A stretch of 64,000 nucleotides of DNA, taken from assembly GCF_000429085.1 (NCBI RefSeq), contig NZ_AUBE01000002.1:412824-476823 (forward strand). Reading direction: 5' to 3'. The stretch's first letter is position 1; each line of letters opens with the position of its first letter. The notes beneath the pieces were generated by a model. The model saw only the letters and a program-made list of their open reading frames with translations. It was not told the origin of the DNA and searched no databases. Made by a program: the position numbers and the translations under genes. Positions 7,456 through 15,503 of this stretch are shown here, piece after piece. This DNA comes from Streptomyces flavidovirens DSM 40150 (GTDB lineage: Bacteria > Actinomycetota > Actinomycetes > Streptomycetales > Streptomycetaceae).

Positions 7456-8801
7456 GCGCGGGCAACGGGTCGCACGGGCCGCATTGGTCGCACGGGGCCG
7501 AGGGCAACGGCTCGGGTGGAAGTGGCGGGCCGGGGCGGCCGGAGGGCCGGGCTCCGCGCATACCGTCGCCGAGAGCGGCCGCGGACAACCGCGAGGTCCT
7601 GGAGCCGGCGCCCCCGCCTCCTCCGCTGCCTCCGCCGCCTCTGCCGCCGCCGTCTTCCGCCCCGGCCCTCTCCCACGGCGTACTCAAGTCGCTGCTGGGC
7701 GCCTGGGCCCTGTCCGCGTGCTCGGCCGACGAGACGAAGGCCGTCGAGGACCACCTCACCGAGTGCGCGCCCTGCGCGGACGAGGCCCTGCGGCTGCGTG
7801 ACGCAGTCGGCCTGCTCCACGCCGAGCGCAGCCTGGACCTCGACCCCCTGCTCCGCAACCGCGTCCTCGACGGCTGCCTGGGCCGCAGACCCGCCCGCAT
7901 CCCCGTCCCCGGCTGGGCCACCCCGTACGACGCCGAGACAGCGCGCCTGGACGCCCTGCTGCGGGACATCGGCGGCTCGGACTGGCACGCTCCGGTGCGC
8001 CTCAAGTGGTTCGCGGGCGAGGAGGCGACGACCCGCAAGACAACGGTGGCCGGGGTCATCGGCCACCTGATGACCGTCGACGGCCTGGTCGCCAAGGCGC
8101 TCGGCCTCGACGGCCCTTCCCCAAGTTCTCCGCTTCCCTCGAACAGGGCAGACCCCATTGGCGCGGCGGGACCCGTGTCGCCGGCGGAGCTCACCGAGTT
8201 GTACTGGCGCGGATCCCCCTTCCCGCCGACCCGCGCCGTCCGCGAACCCTGGCGCGAGCAGAGCCACGACCTGATCCGCACGGTCTCGTTCGCGGGCCGC
8301 GGCGTGGCGGACGTCTCCGTCTCGTACGGCGACTTCGCGCTGCCCCTGCACGACGCGCTGCTGGACCGGGCCTTCGAGTGCTGGGTGCACGCGGGGGACA
8401 TCGCGGACGCCGTGGACTATCCGTACGAGCCGCCGGCCGCCGCTCACCTCAACGGCATGATCGACCTGGCCGCACGGCTGATCCCGGCAACCCTCGCGGC
8501 CCGCCGCAGAGCAGGCCTCGCGGCCCCGTCACAGAGTCTGGTGACCGCCGGTTCCCCCGGCCGCTCGCTCCACCTGGAGATCGAAGGCGCGGGCGGCGGC
8601 GACTGGTACATCGCCCTGGACTCCCCGGCGGCGGTCGGCTCCCCCGCCCACCAGGTCGCCCACGTCGCTCTGGACGGTGTCGAGTTCTGCCGGCTGGCGT
8701 CGGGCCACGTACCGCCACAGGAAGCGGCGGCGGGCCAGAACGGCGACCGGGAGGCCATCCGCGACGTACTCTTCGCGGCGGCGTCACTGAGCCGCCTGTA
8801 G
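7452..8801 (+). CDS. zinc-finger anti-sigma factor fused to a mycothiol-dependent maleylpyruvate isomerase (MDMPI) domain
   Basis: The 449-residue protein begins with a Gly/Pro-rich tail (an almost pure Pro stretch at 52-68). Next comes an anti-sigma zinc-finger domain at about 73-115, with H101, C105 and C108 in H-x3-C-x2-C order. From about residue 145 it has a DinB/MDMPI-type helical domain (DWHAPVRLKWFAGEEATTRK, VAGVIGHLMTVDGLVAKAL), a family that uses or binds mycothiol. Overlap with the sigma gene makes it the expected cognate anti-sigma factor. Coupling the Zn-thiol site to a thiol-cofactor fold suggests redox or electrophile sensing, which is inference. No transmembrane segment is seen. 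Confidence 0.85.
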   Translation: MSAGNGSHGPHWSHGAEGNGSGGSGGPGRPEGRAPRIPSPRAAADNREVLEPAPPPPPLPPPPLPPPSSAPALSHGVLKSLLGAWALSACSADETKAVEDHLTECAPCADEALRLRDAVGLLHAERSLDLDPLLRNRVLDGCLGRRPARIPVPGWATPYDAETARLDALLRDIGGSDWHAPVRLKWFAGEEATTRKTTVAGVIGHLMTVDGLVAKALGLDGPSPSSPLPSNRADPIGAAGPVSPAELTELYWRGSPFPPTRAVREPWREQSHDLIRTVSFAGRGVADVSVSYGDFALPLHDALLDRAFECWVHAGDIADAVDYPYEPPAAAHLNGMIDLAARLIPATLAARRRAGLAAPSQSLVTAGSPGRSLHLEIEGAGGGDWYIALDSPAAVGSPAHQVAHVALDGVEFCRLASGHVPPQEAAAGQNGDREAIRDVLFAAASLSRL

Positions 8802-8831
8802 CGGCCCGGCCCCAGGACCTGCCCCCCGGCC

Positions 8832-9722
8832 CTAGGCGAAGACCACCGTGCGGCGCCCGTTGAGCAGTACGCGGTGTTCGCTGTGCCACTTCACGGCCCG
8901 CGCCAGCGCCTGGCACTCCACGTCGCGCCCGATCGCCACCAGCTGCTCCGGCGTGACGTCGTGGCCCACCCGCTCGACCTCCTGCTCGATGATCGGGCCC
9001 TCGTCGAGGTCGGCCGTCACATAGTGCGCCGTCGCCCCGATGAGCTTCACACCGCGCGCGTGCGCCTGGTGGTAAGGCTTCGCGCCCTTGAAGCTCGGCA
9101 GGAAGGAGTGATGGATGTTGATGATCCGGCCGCTGAGCTGCTTGCACAGGTCGTCCGACAGGACCTGCATGTAACGGGCGAGGACGACCAGCTCGACGTT
9201 CTCGGAGCGGACGAGTTCAAGGAGCTGCGCCTCCGCCTCCGGCTTGTTGTCCCGCGTCACCGGAATGTGGTGGAAGGGAATGTCGTACGAGCCGGCCAGC
9301 TCGGCGAAGTCCGTGTGGTTCGAGACGACCGCCGCGATCTCCACCGGCAGGGCGCCGATCCGCGTCCGGAAGAGCAGGTCGTTCAGGCAGTGGCCGAACT
9401 TGCTGACCATGAGGATGATCCGCATCCGCTCCTCGGGGCGGTGGATCTGCCAGTCCATCCGGAACGAGTCCCCGATCGCGGCGAAGCTGGCCCGCAGCTT
9501 CTCCACGGTCACCGGAGCCTCCGCCGAGAAGTGCACCCGCATGAAGAACAGGCCCGTGTCGGGGTCGCCGAACTGCTGGCTGTCCTCGATGTTGCAGCCG
9601 GTCATGAACAGGTAGCTCGACACGGCGTGCACGATGCCCTGCTTGTCCGGGCACGAGAGAGTGAGGACGTACTGGTCCGAGGAGGACCGGTCTGACGAAG
9701 GGGCGGGATGCGGGTCGCTCAT
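8832..9722 (-). CDS. purU: formyltetrahydrofolate deformylase
   Basis: It hydrolyses 10-formyl-THF to THF and formate, balancing the one-carbon pool and feeding formate to PurT-type purine synthesis. An N-terminal ACT domain (YVLTLSCPDKQGIVHAVSSY, about residues 18-95) is followed by the formyltransferase domain. The catalytic Asn-His region is IINIHHSFLPSFKGAKPYHQ, and the Asp segment is VTADLDEGPIIEQ. At 296 residues the length is typical. ATG 9722 follows GGGGGC. It lies 29 bp downstream of the SCO4402-family gene on the same strand and may be co-transcribed with it. Confidence 0.96.
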   Translation of the reverse strand: MSDPHPAPSSDRSSSDQYVLTLSCPDKQGIVHAVSSYLFMTGCNIEDSQQFGDPDTGLFFMRVHFSAEAPVTVEKLRASFAAIGDSFRMDWQIHRPEERMRIILMVSKFGHCLNDLLFRTRIGALPVEIAAVVSNHTDFAELAGSYDIPFHHIPVTRDNKPEAEAQLLELVRSENVELVVLARYMQVLSDDLCKQLSGRIINIHHSFLPSFKGAKPYHQAHARGVKLIGATAHYVTADLDEGPIIEQEVERVGHDVTPEQLVAIGRDVECQALARAVKWHSEHRVLLNGRRTVVFA

Positions 9723-9751
9723 GCCCCCGAGGATTCCATATCCGGCCGGGG

Positions 9752-10198
9752 TCAGGCCGACCCGGTCAGGATGCGGATGACCTCCAGCGTGCGCGGCGCG
9801 GTGTCCGGGTCCTCCCCGTCGTTCGCCGCCAGCCGTACGTGCGCCTCGCGTGCCGCCCGTACCGCTTCCGGCCAGGCGTGGTGCTCCAGGTACGCGGACA
9901 CGGGGGCGTCCGCGCCCACCTGATGCATGATTTTCAGTACGCGCAGGACGGCGACATCGACGAGCGACGCCTCCTGGGCGTCCCGGAAGATCGTGCCGAC
10001 GTATTTCTCGGCCGACCAGTTGTCCAGCCAGGTGTCCTCCACCAGCCGGTACACGGCGTCTGTCACGTCTCCGTAACCCTCGATGCCGGCCAGCCAGCAC
10101 TCCTGCTGGAAGACGGGATCGGAGAGCATGTGCAGCGCCGACCGCACGTTCGTGCGCCAGCGCCACCACGGCATGTCATTGAGCGGCATGCCGCCCAT
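9752..10198 (-). CDS. SCO4402 family protein (conserved actinobacterial, function unknown)
   Basis: The 148-residue soluble protein begins MGGMPLNDMPWWRWRTNVRS and is very rich in Trp and acidic residues (DTWLDNWSAEKYVGTIFRD). I recognise it as the conserved Streptomyces family named after SCO4402. No catalytic motif is visible. ATG 10198 is chosen because homologues begin MGGMPLNDMPWW; an in-frame extension to 10276 adds 26 non-conserved-looking residues. No strong SD precedes either start. The fixed position beside purU hints at a housekeeping role, but function is unknown. Confidence 0.8.
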   Translation of the reverse strand: MGGMPLNDMPWWRWRTNVRSALHMLSDPVFQQECWLAGIEGYGDVTDAVYRLVEDTWLDNWSAEKYVGTIFRDAQEASLVDVAVLRVLKIMHQVGADAPVSAYLEHHAWPEAVRAAREAHVRLAANDGEDPDTAPRTLEVIRILTGSA

Positions 10199-10363
10199 GG
10201 TGGGGGAGCGACGGCCGCGACGGGAAGAGTTCACCGAACCTTGCACGGTTGCAGATCGTACGTTCCCTGACAGCACGGGCGTACAGCCCCCCGTAATTCA
10301 CCTCGATGTCACCATGCGTTGATACATGCTCACTCTCCCGTTACCCATGGGGCGGAAGCGTGG

Positions 10364-11713
10364 ATGCACATGACCGGACGGCGCAACCCATCCTCCACCC
10401 GCCTATTCCTCGCACATGCTGCGAAAGTGACCGCCGCGGCCACGGCAACGGCGGTCGGGGCGTCGCTGCTGACCGGCTGCGGAGTGCTCCCCGGGGCCGC
10501 AGGGGGTTCCAGGGAGCCCTTAACTGTCATGACGTGGGCCCCGGAAGGCACCACCGCCACCAACATGCCAGGCATGCCCGCCATGGCGAAGGCCTACGCC
10601 CGCTGGGTCAACGCGAACGGCGGCCTCGCCGGCCATGAGCTCAAGGTCATCACCTGCAACGAGCGCAACAGCACCGTCGGCGCGGCCAGGTGCGCCAAGC
10701 AGGCCGTGCGGCAGGGGGCCGTCGCGGTCGTCGGCTCGTACAGCCAGCACGGCCGGGCCTTCATGGCGCCGCTGGAGGTCGCCGGCGTTCCGTTCCTCGG
10801 CGGCTACGGCGCCTCCGACCAGGAGTTCGCCAGCTCACTCTCCTACCCCGTCAACGGCGGCCAGGCGGCCCTCCTCGCGGGCAACGGCAGGCAGCTCTCC
10901 CGCGACTGCGACCGGGTGTCCCTGGTACGCCCCGACACCGTCGCCGGTGACAGCCTGCCGACGCTCCTCGGTTCGGGCCTCGCGGAGGGCGGCCGTAAAC
11001 CGCCCGCCGACATCCGGGCGCCGGAGGACGCGAACGACTACACCGCACAGGCCCGGAAGGCGCTCAGCAGTGCCGGCGCCTTCGACATGTACGGGAGCGG
11101 AAGGGGCTGCGTCACGGCGGTGCTCGGCGACCGTACGGAGACGTTCTTCGACTCGTTCCGGAGGCTGGAGGGCGAGGCCGCGAGGGACGTCCGGGTCGCG
11201 TCGGTCCTGGGAAGCGTGGGACAGCCGCTCCTGGACCGTACGGGCGGCAAGGACGGGCCCTTCGAGGGCGCGTACGTCACGGGGTGGTACCCGGTGGCGA
11301 GCGACGCGCGCTGGGACCCGATGCGCGAGGTGATCCGGGAACACGCCTTCGCGGACAACCGGATCGACCCCGCCGATCCCGGCGTGCAGACCACGTGGAT
11401 CGCGTACACGGTGCTCAAGGCGATCATCGAGTCGCTGGCGAAGGGCGGCGGGGACGGCGACAAGGACAGCGTTTCGGCGTCCGACGTGGTCGGTGAGCTC
11501 AACCGTATCGAGGGAGTCGAGACGGGCGGCCTCACGCCCACTCTCAGCTGGCGCCTGGAGCACATGTTGGCGACACGGGACATCCCGCGCGTCATCAACA
11601 GGGACGTGACGTTCCAAGTGGTGCGGCAGGGGCGGCTGGTGTCCGTGAAGGAAGACTTCGTGGACGTGGGCGACACGCTGGTACAGGCGCCTTCCAGGGG
11701 CGGGGCGGGCTGA
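10364..11713 (+). CDS. ABC transporter substrate-binding lipoprotein (branched-chain amino acid/receptor-type)
   Basis: The 449-residue precursor has a basic n-region, a hydrophobic segment and the lipobox LLTGC with Cys39, so it is predicted to be a lipid-anchored exported protein. The mature part resembles type-I periplasmic binding proteins (LivK-like receptor family): AKAYARWVNANGGLAGHELK, AARCAKQAVRQGAVAVVGSY and GGYGASDQEF match the ligand-binding lobe. No permease or ATPase lies next to it, so it is an orphan receptor. ATG 10364 is preferred over the upstream TTG 10319 because the signal peptide fits from there. It is convergent with the next gene across a strong terminator. Confidence 0.82.
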   Translation: MHMTGRRNPSSTRLFLAHAAKVTAAATATAVGASLLTGCGVLPGAAGGSREPLTVMTWAPEGTTATNMPGMPAMAKAYARWVNANGGLAGHELKVITCNERNSTVGAARCAKQAVRQGAVAVVGSYSQHGRAFMAPLEVAGVPFLGGYGASDQEFASSLSYPVNGGQAALLAGNGRQLSRDCDRVSLVRPDTVAGDSLPTLLGSGLAEGGRKPPADIRAPEDANDYTAQARKALSSAGAFDMYGSGRGCVTAVLGDRTETFFDSFRRLEGEAARDVRVASVLGSVGQPLLDRTGGKDGPFEGAYVTGWYPVASDARWDPMREVIREHAFADNRIDPADPGVQTTWIAYTVLKAIIESLAKGGGDGDKDSVSASDVVGELNRIEGVETGGLTPTLSWRLEHMLATRDIPRVINRDVTFQVVRQGRLVSVKEDFVDVGDTLVQAPSRGGAG

Positions 11714-11740
11714 TCCGGCCGGTCCGGAGGTCCGGCTGAT

Positions 11741-11798
11741 CGGACAGGAGGGTGGGGGCGGGGGTCTGTACGGGCCCCCGCCCCCACCCTCCTGTCCG
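11741..11798. terminator. very strong bidirectional terminator, 24 bp perfect stem
   Basis: Arms 11741-11764 and 11775-11798 are perfect reverse complements (24 bp, mostly G:C, with cores GGTGGGGGCGGGGG and its complement) separated by a 10-base loop. It sits between convergent stops at 11713 and 11805. No U-tract follows, as is usual in Streptomyces. Confidence 0.85.
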
Positions 11799-11804
11799 CT
11801 GCCG

Positions 11805-13589
11805 TCAGAGCTGCGTGGCGTCGCGCTCCGTCAGTCCGTACCGCTTGGCGATCTCGTTCCACATGCCGACGGCTTCCTTCTTCGCCTGCGACGCCTTGCC
11901 GCTCTCGCGGTTGCCCGCCTGCTGCTGCGGCGTCGACCGCGCGTGGCCCTTCTTGCAGCCCTTCTTGCCCGCGACCTGGTCGGCCCAGGCCGCGTAGTGG
12001 TCGTCGGCCGCCGCCGACGCCTTCCACGCGGTGGTGAGCGAGGCCGACAGCTTCGCGTGGTTCGGCAGCTTGTCGACGGTCAGGCCGTCGAGGCGCGTCA
12101 CCAGATCGTTGCGCTGCTTGGCGGCGGCACGCAGATCACTCGCCGCCTTCGGCAGGTTCTTGCAGCTTCCGATGGACTGGACCGCGCTGATCACGGAGGC
12201 GCGGCTGTCGTTGCTGTCGGCGAGCAGCGCGTCGAGCGACTCGGCCTGCGGCTTCGCGGGGTCCGCGGCGGCCTGCGGCGAGGCGTCGCCTCCCTTCGGG
12301 CTCGCGGCAGCGACCGGCTGCTTGTCCTCGGTCTTCTTTTCGTCGCCACCGCTGAGCAACGCGCCCGCCCCGAGGCCGAGTACGGAACAGCCGACGACGA
12401 CGGCGGCGATCAGCACCAGGGGAGAGTTGCGCCGGCGCGGTGCGGCCCCCGCCGAGGGTGTGGGCGTGGTGGGCCCGGTGGGCGCCGCCGGTCCCGCCTG
12501 GGTGGCGGCGTTACGGCGTGCGGCGCGGCCCTGGGGCGCGGCTCCGAACTGCGGCTGCTGGTACGGCGGCTGCTGCTGGTGCGGCGGCTGCGCGTTGAAG
12601 GGCGGCATCTGTCGCGTGGCGTCCGCCGTCGGCGGGGCGGCGTCGGACCGGAAGAGGTTGTCGAACTCCGCGGGCGGCTGCCGGTCTTCGGGAGCGCCGG
12701 GCCGGATGCCGTAGGGGGCTCCGGAGGGTGCCTCGGGCACGCCCTGCGCGTTCGGGACGGGCGGGAGGTACTGCGTGGCGTCCGCGTCGCCCGCGGGGGC
12801 CCCTGCGGGCGCGGTGGCTGCGGGTCCGTTCTGGTGCCGGCCGAGGAACTGCGTGGAATCCGCCGGGTTTTCGGGCGGCAGGGCGCCGGGCCCGGCCGGC
12901 GGCACGTACGGGAGGTACTGGGTGGCGTCGGCGTCGGCCGCCGGGGCTCCGGCGGGGGCCTCCGCGGGCAGCGGCAGCGGCTGTGCCTGCGGAGCGCCGT
13001 ACTGGTGCGGCACGGGGAGCGGTGCGGCGGACTGCGCCTGCGGGGCCTGCGGGGCCTGCGACTGCGGGACGCCGTACTGCTGCTGTCCGGGCTGCTGTCC
13101 GGGCTGCTGAGGCGCGGGCTGGGAGCCGTACTGCTGCTGCATGTGGGGCTGGGCACCGTACTGCGGCTGCTGTGACTGCTGCGCCCCGTACTGCTGCTGC
13201 GACCCCGGTTGCGGCTGCGGCGGCGGCAGAGCGCCGGGCTGCTGCTGCGGTGGCAGGGGCGCTCCCGGCTGCGGGGCGCCGTACTGCTGCTGAGGCGCGG
13301 ACTGCGGCGCACCGTACTGCTGCTGCGGCGCCGGCTGCCCGCCGTACTGCTGCGTCCCGTGCTGCGGCTGCGGCGCGCCGTACTGCTGCTGCTGAGGCGG
13401 CTGCGCCGCGTCGGGCTGCTGCGGCCCCCACGGCTGGCCCCACGGCTGTCCACCCGCCGGAGCCACGTGCTCCTCGGGCGCCCCGGGTATCCAGGGACCG
13501 CTGCCGTCCGCGGGCAGCACGACACCTTCGTGCGCGGGCGGCCGCGCGGCGGGAAGCCGCGACTCGTCACCCTGTCCGCTCTGCGTCAC
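11805..13589 (-). CDS. one-pass membrane protein with long Q/P/G-rich disordered N-terminal region
   Basis: The 594-residue product starts at GTG 13589 (GTAGGAG seven bases upstream). Residues 1-385 are disordered and repeat units such as QQQYGAPQ, DADATQYLP and DSTQFLG. A transmembrane segment (PLVLIAAVVVGCSVLGLGAG) lies at about 390-412, and an Ala/Lys-rich extracytoplasmic domain of about 180 residues with two Cys (SIGSCKNLPKAAS, GKKGCKKGH) follows. The orientation, with a cytoplasmic Q/P-rich part and a small outer domain, resembles Streptomyces membrane proteins with ATQ-L/F-P repeats next to signalling loci. Function is unknown. Repeat-mediated polymerisation or peptidoglycan contact is speculation. 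Confidence 0.82.
   Translation of the reverse strand: MTQSGQGDESRLPAARPPAHEGVVLPADGSGPWIPGAPEEHVAPAGGQPWGQPWGPQQPDAAQPPQQQQYGAPQPQHGTQQYGGQPAPQQQYGAPQSAPQQQYGAPQPGAPLPPQQQPGALPPPQPQPGSQQQYGAQQSQQPQYGAQPHMQQQYGSQPAPQQPGQQPGQQQYGVPQSQAPQAPQAQSAAPLPVPHQYGAPQAQPLPLPAEAPAGAPAADADATQYLPYVPPAGPGALPPENPADSTQFLGRHQNGPAATAPAGAPAGDADATQYLPPVPNAQGVPEAPSGAPYGIRPGAPEDRQPPAEFDNLFRSDAAPPTADATRQMPPFNAQPPHQQQPPYQQPQFGAAPQGRAARRNAATQAGPAAPTGPTTPTPSAGAAPRRRNSPLVLIAAVVVGCSVLGLGAGALLSGGDEKKTEDKQPVAAASPKGGDASPQAAADPAKPQAESLDALLADSNDSRASVISAVQSIGSCKNLPKAASDLRAAAKQRNDLVTRLDGLTVDKLPNHAKLSASLTTAWKASAAADDHYAAWADQVAGKKGCKKGHARSTPQQQAGNRESGKASQAKKEAVGMWNEIAKRYGLTERDATQL
12977..13412 (-). repeat. coding tandem repeats (QQQYG-type) in the disordered protein
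   Basis: Residues about 60-205 of the membrane protein contain more than ten degenerate copies of a QQQYGAPQ-like unit, seen in DNA as recurring GCGCCGTACTGCTGCTG blocks. Copies vary in spacing, so copy-number change by slippage would stay in frame. Confidence 0.75.
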
Positions 13590-13802
13590 CGGGACTCCTA
13601 CGTCTGGACGTATGTGTGGACCTACGGAACCGTCGGTTCACGCTACCGGGTGACACCGCGCCTCTGCCACGCGCCCACGGTCCCCACACATACCGCCGGA
13701 GGCCCGGCGGGGAGCCCTGTAACACGATGCGTCCGCACGGCGCTGTTAAGGGCCCACCGACGCGTCTCCCCTGCTCCGCCCGTCCACGACGCCCGCTCCC
13801 GG

Positions 13803-15188
13803 CTACGCCGCCCGGGCCTCCAGCCGGGCGCCGAATTCCCGTACCGCGGGTTCGGCGCGGTACGGCTCCAGCCGCTGCTGGAAGTCCTCCAGATACTCCG
13901 CTCCCCGGTTCGAACGCAACGTGGCCAGCAGTTCCACCGCGCGCGCTCCCGTGTGGCACGCCTGCTCGACCTCGCGCTGCTGGACCTGCGCCGTGGCCAG
14001 TACGACGAGCCCGATCGCCCGGCGCCGCGCCCGCGTGTCCGGATGGCCGTCCAGGGCGTCCTGGGCACGCCGGGCCGCCGCCTGGCCCTGTCCCAGGTCG
14101 CGGTGACAGTGCGCGAGTTCGTCGGAGAGGTACGCGTGATCGAAGTGCGCGATCCACACGGGATCGTCGCCCGTGTCCTCCTCGGTACGCTCCAGCGCCC
14201 CCAGCGCCCTGCCCGCCAACTGGTTGCATGCCCGCGCGTCGCCCATCAGCGCGTGCCCGCGCGCCTCCGCCGCGCAGAACATCGCCTCCGCGCGAGGCGT
14301 CACCTGTCCCCGCGCCCCCTCCTGCGCGGCCCGCGCCAGTTGCGCGATCTCGCGGGGGTTGCCGAGCTGGGCGGCGAGGTGGCTCATGGACGCGGCCAGC
14401 ACGTAGCCGCCGTAGGCACGGTCGCCCGCCGCCTGGGCGAGCCGCAGAGCCTGGATGTAGTAGCGCTGGGCGAGCCCCGGCTGGCCGGTGTCGACGGCCA
14501 TGTAGCCGGCCAGTTCCGTCAGCCGCGCCACCGCGGCGAAGAGCTCCCGTCCCACCGCCTCGCGGTACGAGCCGGACAGCAGCCCGGACACGACGCTGTT
14601 GAGGTAGTGCACGACGATCGGCCTGACGTGCCCGCTGCCGAAGCGGTGGTCGAGTTCCACGAGGGCGTTCGTCGTCGCCCGTACCGCCTCCACGTCCGAC
14701 GCGCCGACCCTCCCGCCGCCCGCCGACCTGGCGACCTGGGTGTCCGCTCCCGTGATCAGCCAGTCGCGGCTCGGTCCGACGAGTGCCGAAGCGGCGACCG
14801 TCGAACCCGAGAGGAAGTCGCGGCGCCCCACGTCGCTGCGCCACAGCTCGCAGACCTGCTCGATCGCGCCGAGCACGGTCGGCGCGAACTGCAGGCCGAT
14901 CCCGGAGGACAGGTTCTTGCCGTTGGCCATGCCGATCTCGTCGATTGTGACCGTACGGCCGAGTTTGCGCCCGATCGCTTCCGCGATGATGCCGGGAGCC
15001 CGCCCGCGGGGCTGCTGTCCGCGCAGCCAGCGGGCCACCGAAGTCTTGTCGTACCGCAGGTCGAGGCCGTGTTCGGCGCCGCACATGTTGACGCGGCGGG
15101 CGAGCCCGGCGTTGGAGCACCCGGCTTCCTGAATGAGCGCCTGCAACCGTTCGTTCGGCTGGCGGGCGACGAGAGGCCTGGCTGCCAT
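13803..15188 (-). CDS. XRE-like/TPR transcriptional regulator of the NsdA-like family
   Basis: The 461-residue protein has an N-terminal DNA-binding-like region (ERLQALIQEAGCSNAGLARR, TSVARWLRGQQPRGRAPGII; about 1-90). An all-helical tetratricopeptide-like region follows from about 180 to 450 (AGYMAVDTGQPGLAQRYYIQ, MSHLAAQLGNPREIAQLARA, AHFDHAYLSDELAHCHRDLG). This layout is that of Streptomyces NsdA and relatives, which repress development and antibiotic production. AGGGGGT lies six bases before ATG 15188. It is divergent from the primase-like gene across a 315 bp promoter region holding a 14 bp tandem repeat. Assignment to NsdA-like rather than true orthology is deliberate. Confidence 0.8.
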   Translation of the reverse strand: MAARPLVARQPNERLQALIQEAGCSNAGLARRVNMCGAEHGLDLRYDKTSVARWLRGQQPRGRAPGIIAEAIGRKLGRTVTIDEIGMANGKNLSSGIGLQFAPTVLGAIEQVCELWRSDVGRRDFLSGSTVAASALVGPSRDWLITGADTQVARSAGGGRVGASDVEAVRATTNALVELDHRFGSGHVRPIVVHYLNSVVSGLLSGSYREAVGRELFAAVARLTELAGYMAVDTGQPGLAQRYYIQALRLAQAAGDRAYGGYVLAASMSHLAAQLGNPREIAQLARAAQEGARGQVTPRAEAMFCAAEARGHALMGDARACNQLAGRALGALERTEEDTGDDPVWIAHFDHAYLSDELAHCHRDLGQGQAAARRAQDALDGHPDTRARRRAIGLVVLATAQVQQREVEQACHTGARAVELLATLRSNRGAEYLEDFQQRLEPYRAEPAVREFGARLEARAA

Positions 15189-15210
15189 TGACTACCCCCT
15201 GGTGCCGCAG

Positions 15211-15238
15211 TGGTCCGTGAGTCGTGGTCCGTGAGTCG
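15211..15238. repeat. 14 bp tandem repeat in divergent promoter region
   Basis: TGGTCCGTGAGTCG occurs twice head-to-tail (15211-15224, 15225-15238), 23 bp upstream of the NsdA-like start, followed directly by TACGTCGTACG. It may be a duplicated regulator half-site. The rest of 15189-15503 holds a TTGACG (15331-15336) and nothing else I can support. Confidence 0.6.
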
Positions 15239-15503
15239 TACGTCGTACGCCGTGAACTGATCACGCCGGTCACCTTGATCACTGCCCGGCAGATATGCAG
15301 AGAATGCGGAACATGCCGGAAGAGACGGTATTGACGGTCTTTCAGACGCCATTCCCGTGCTTCCACACATGTGGCTACCCGCCCACCGCCGCACGGCCCC
15401 CTGCGCGCCCCCGCCCATGCACCGGTGCGCCCCACGTGCAGGATCGATGTTCCTCCGCAAGCCGACCGCACGCCCGTAACCCAAGGTGACGGCAGGAGTT
15501 GAG

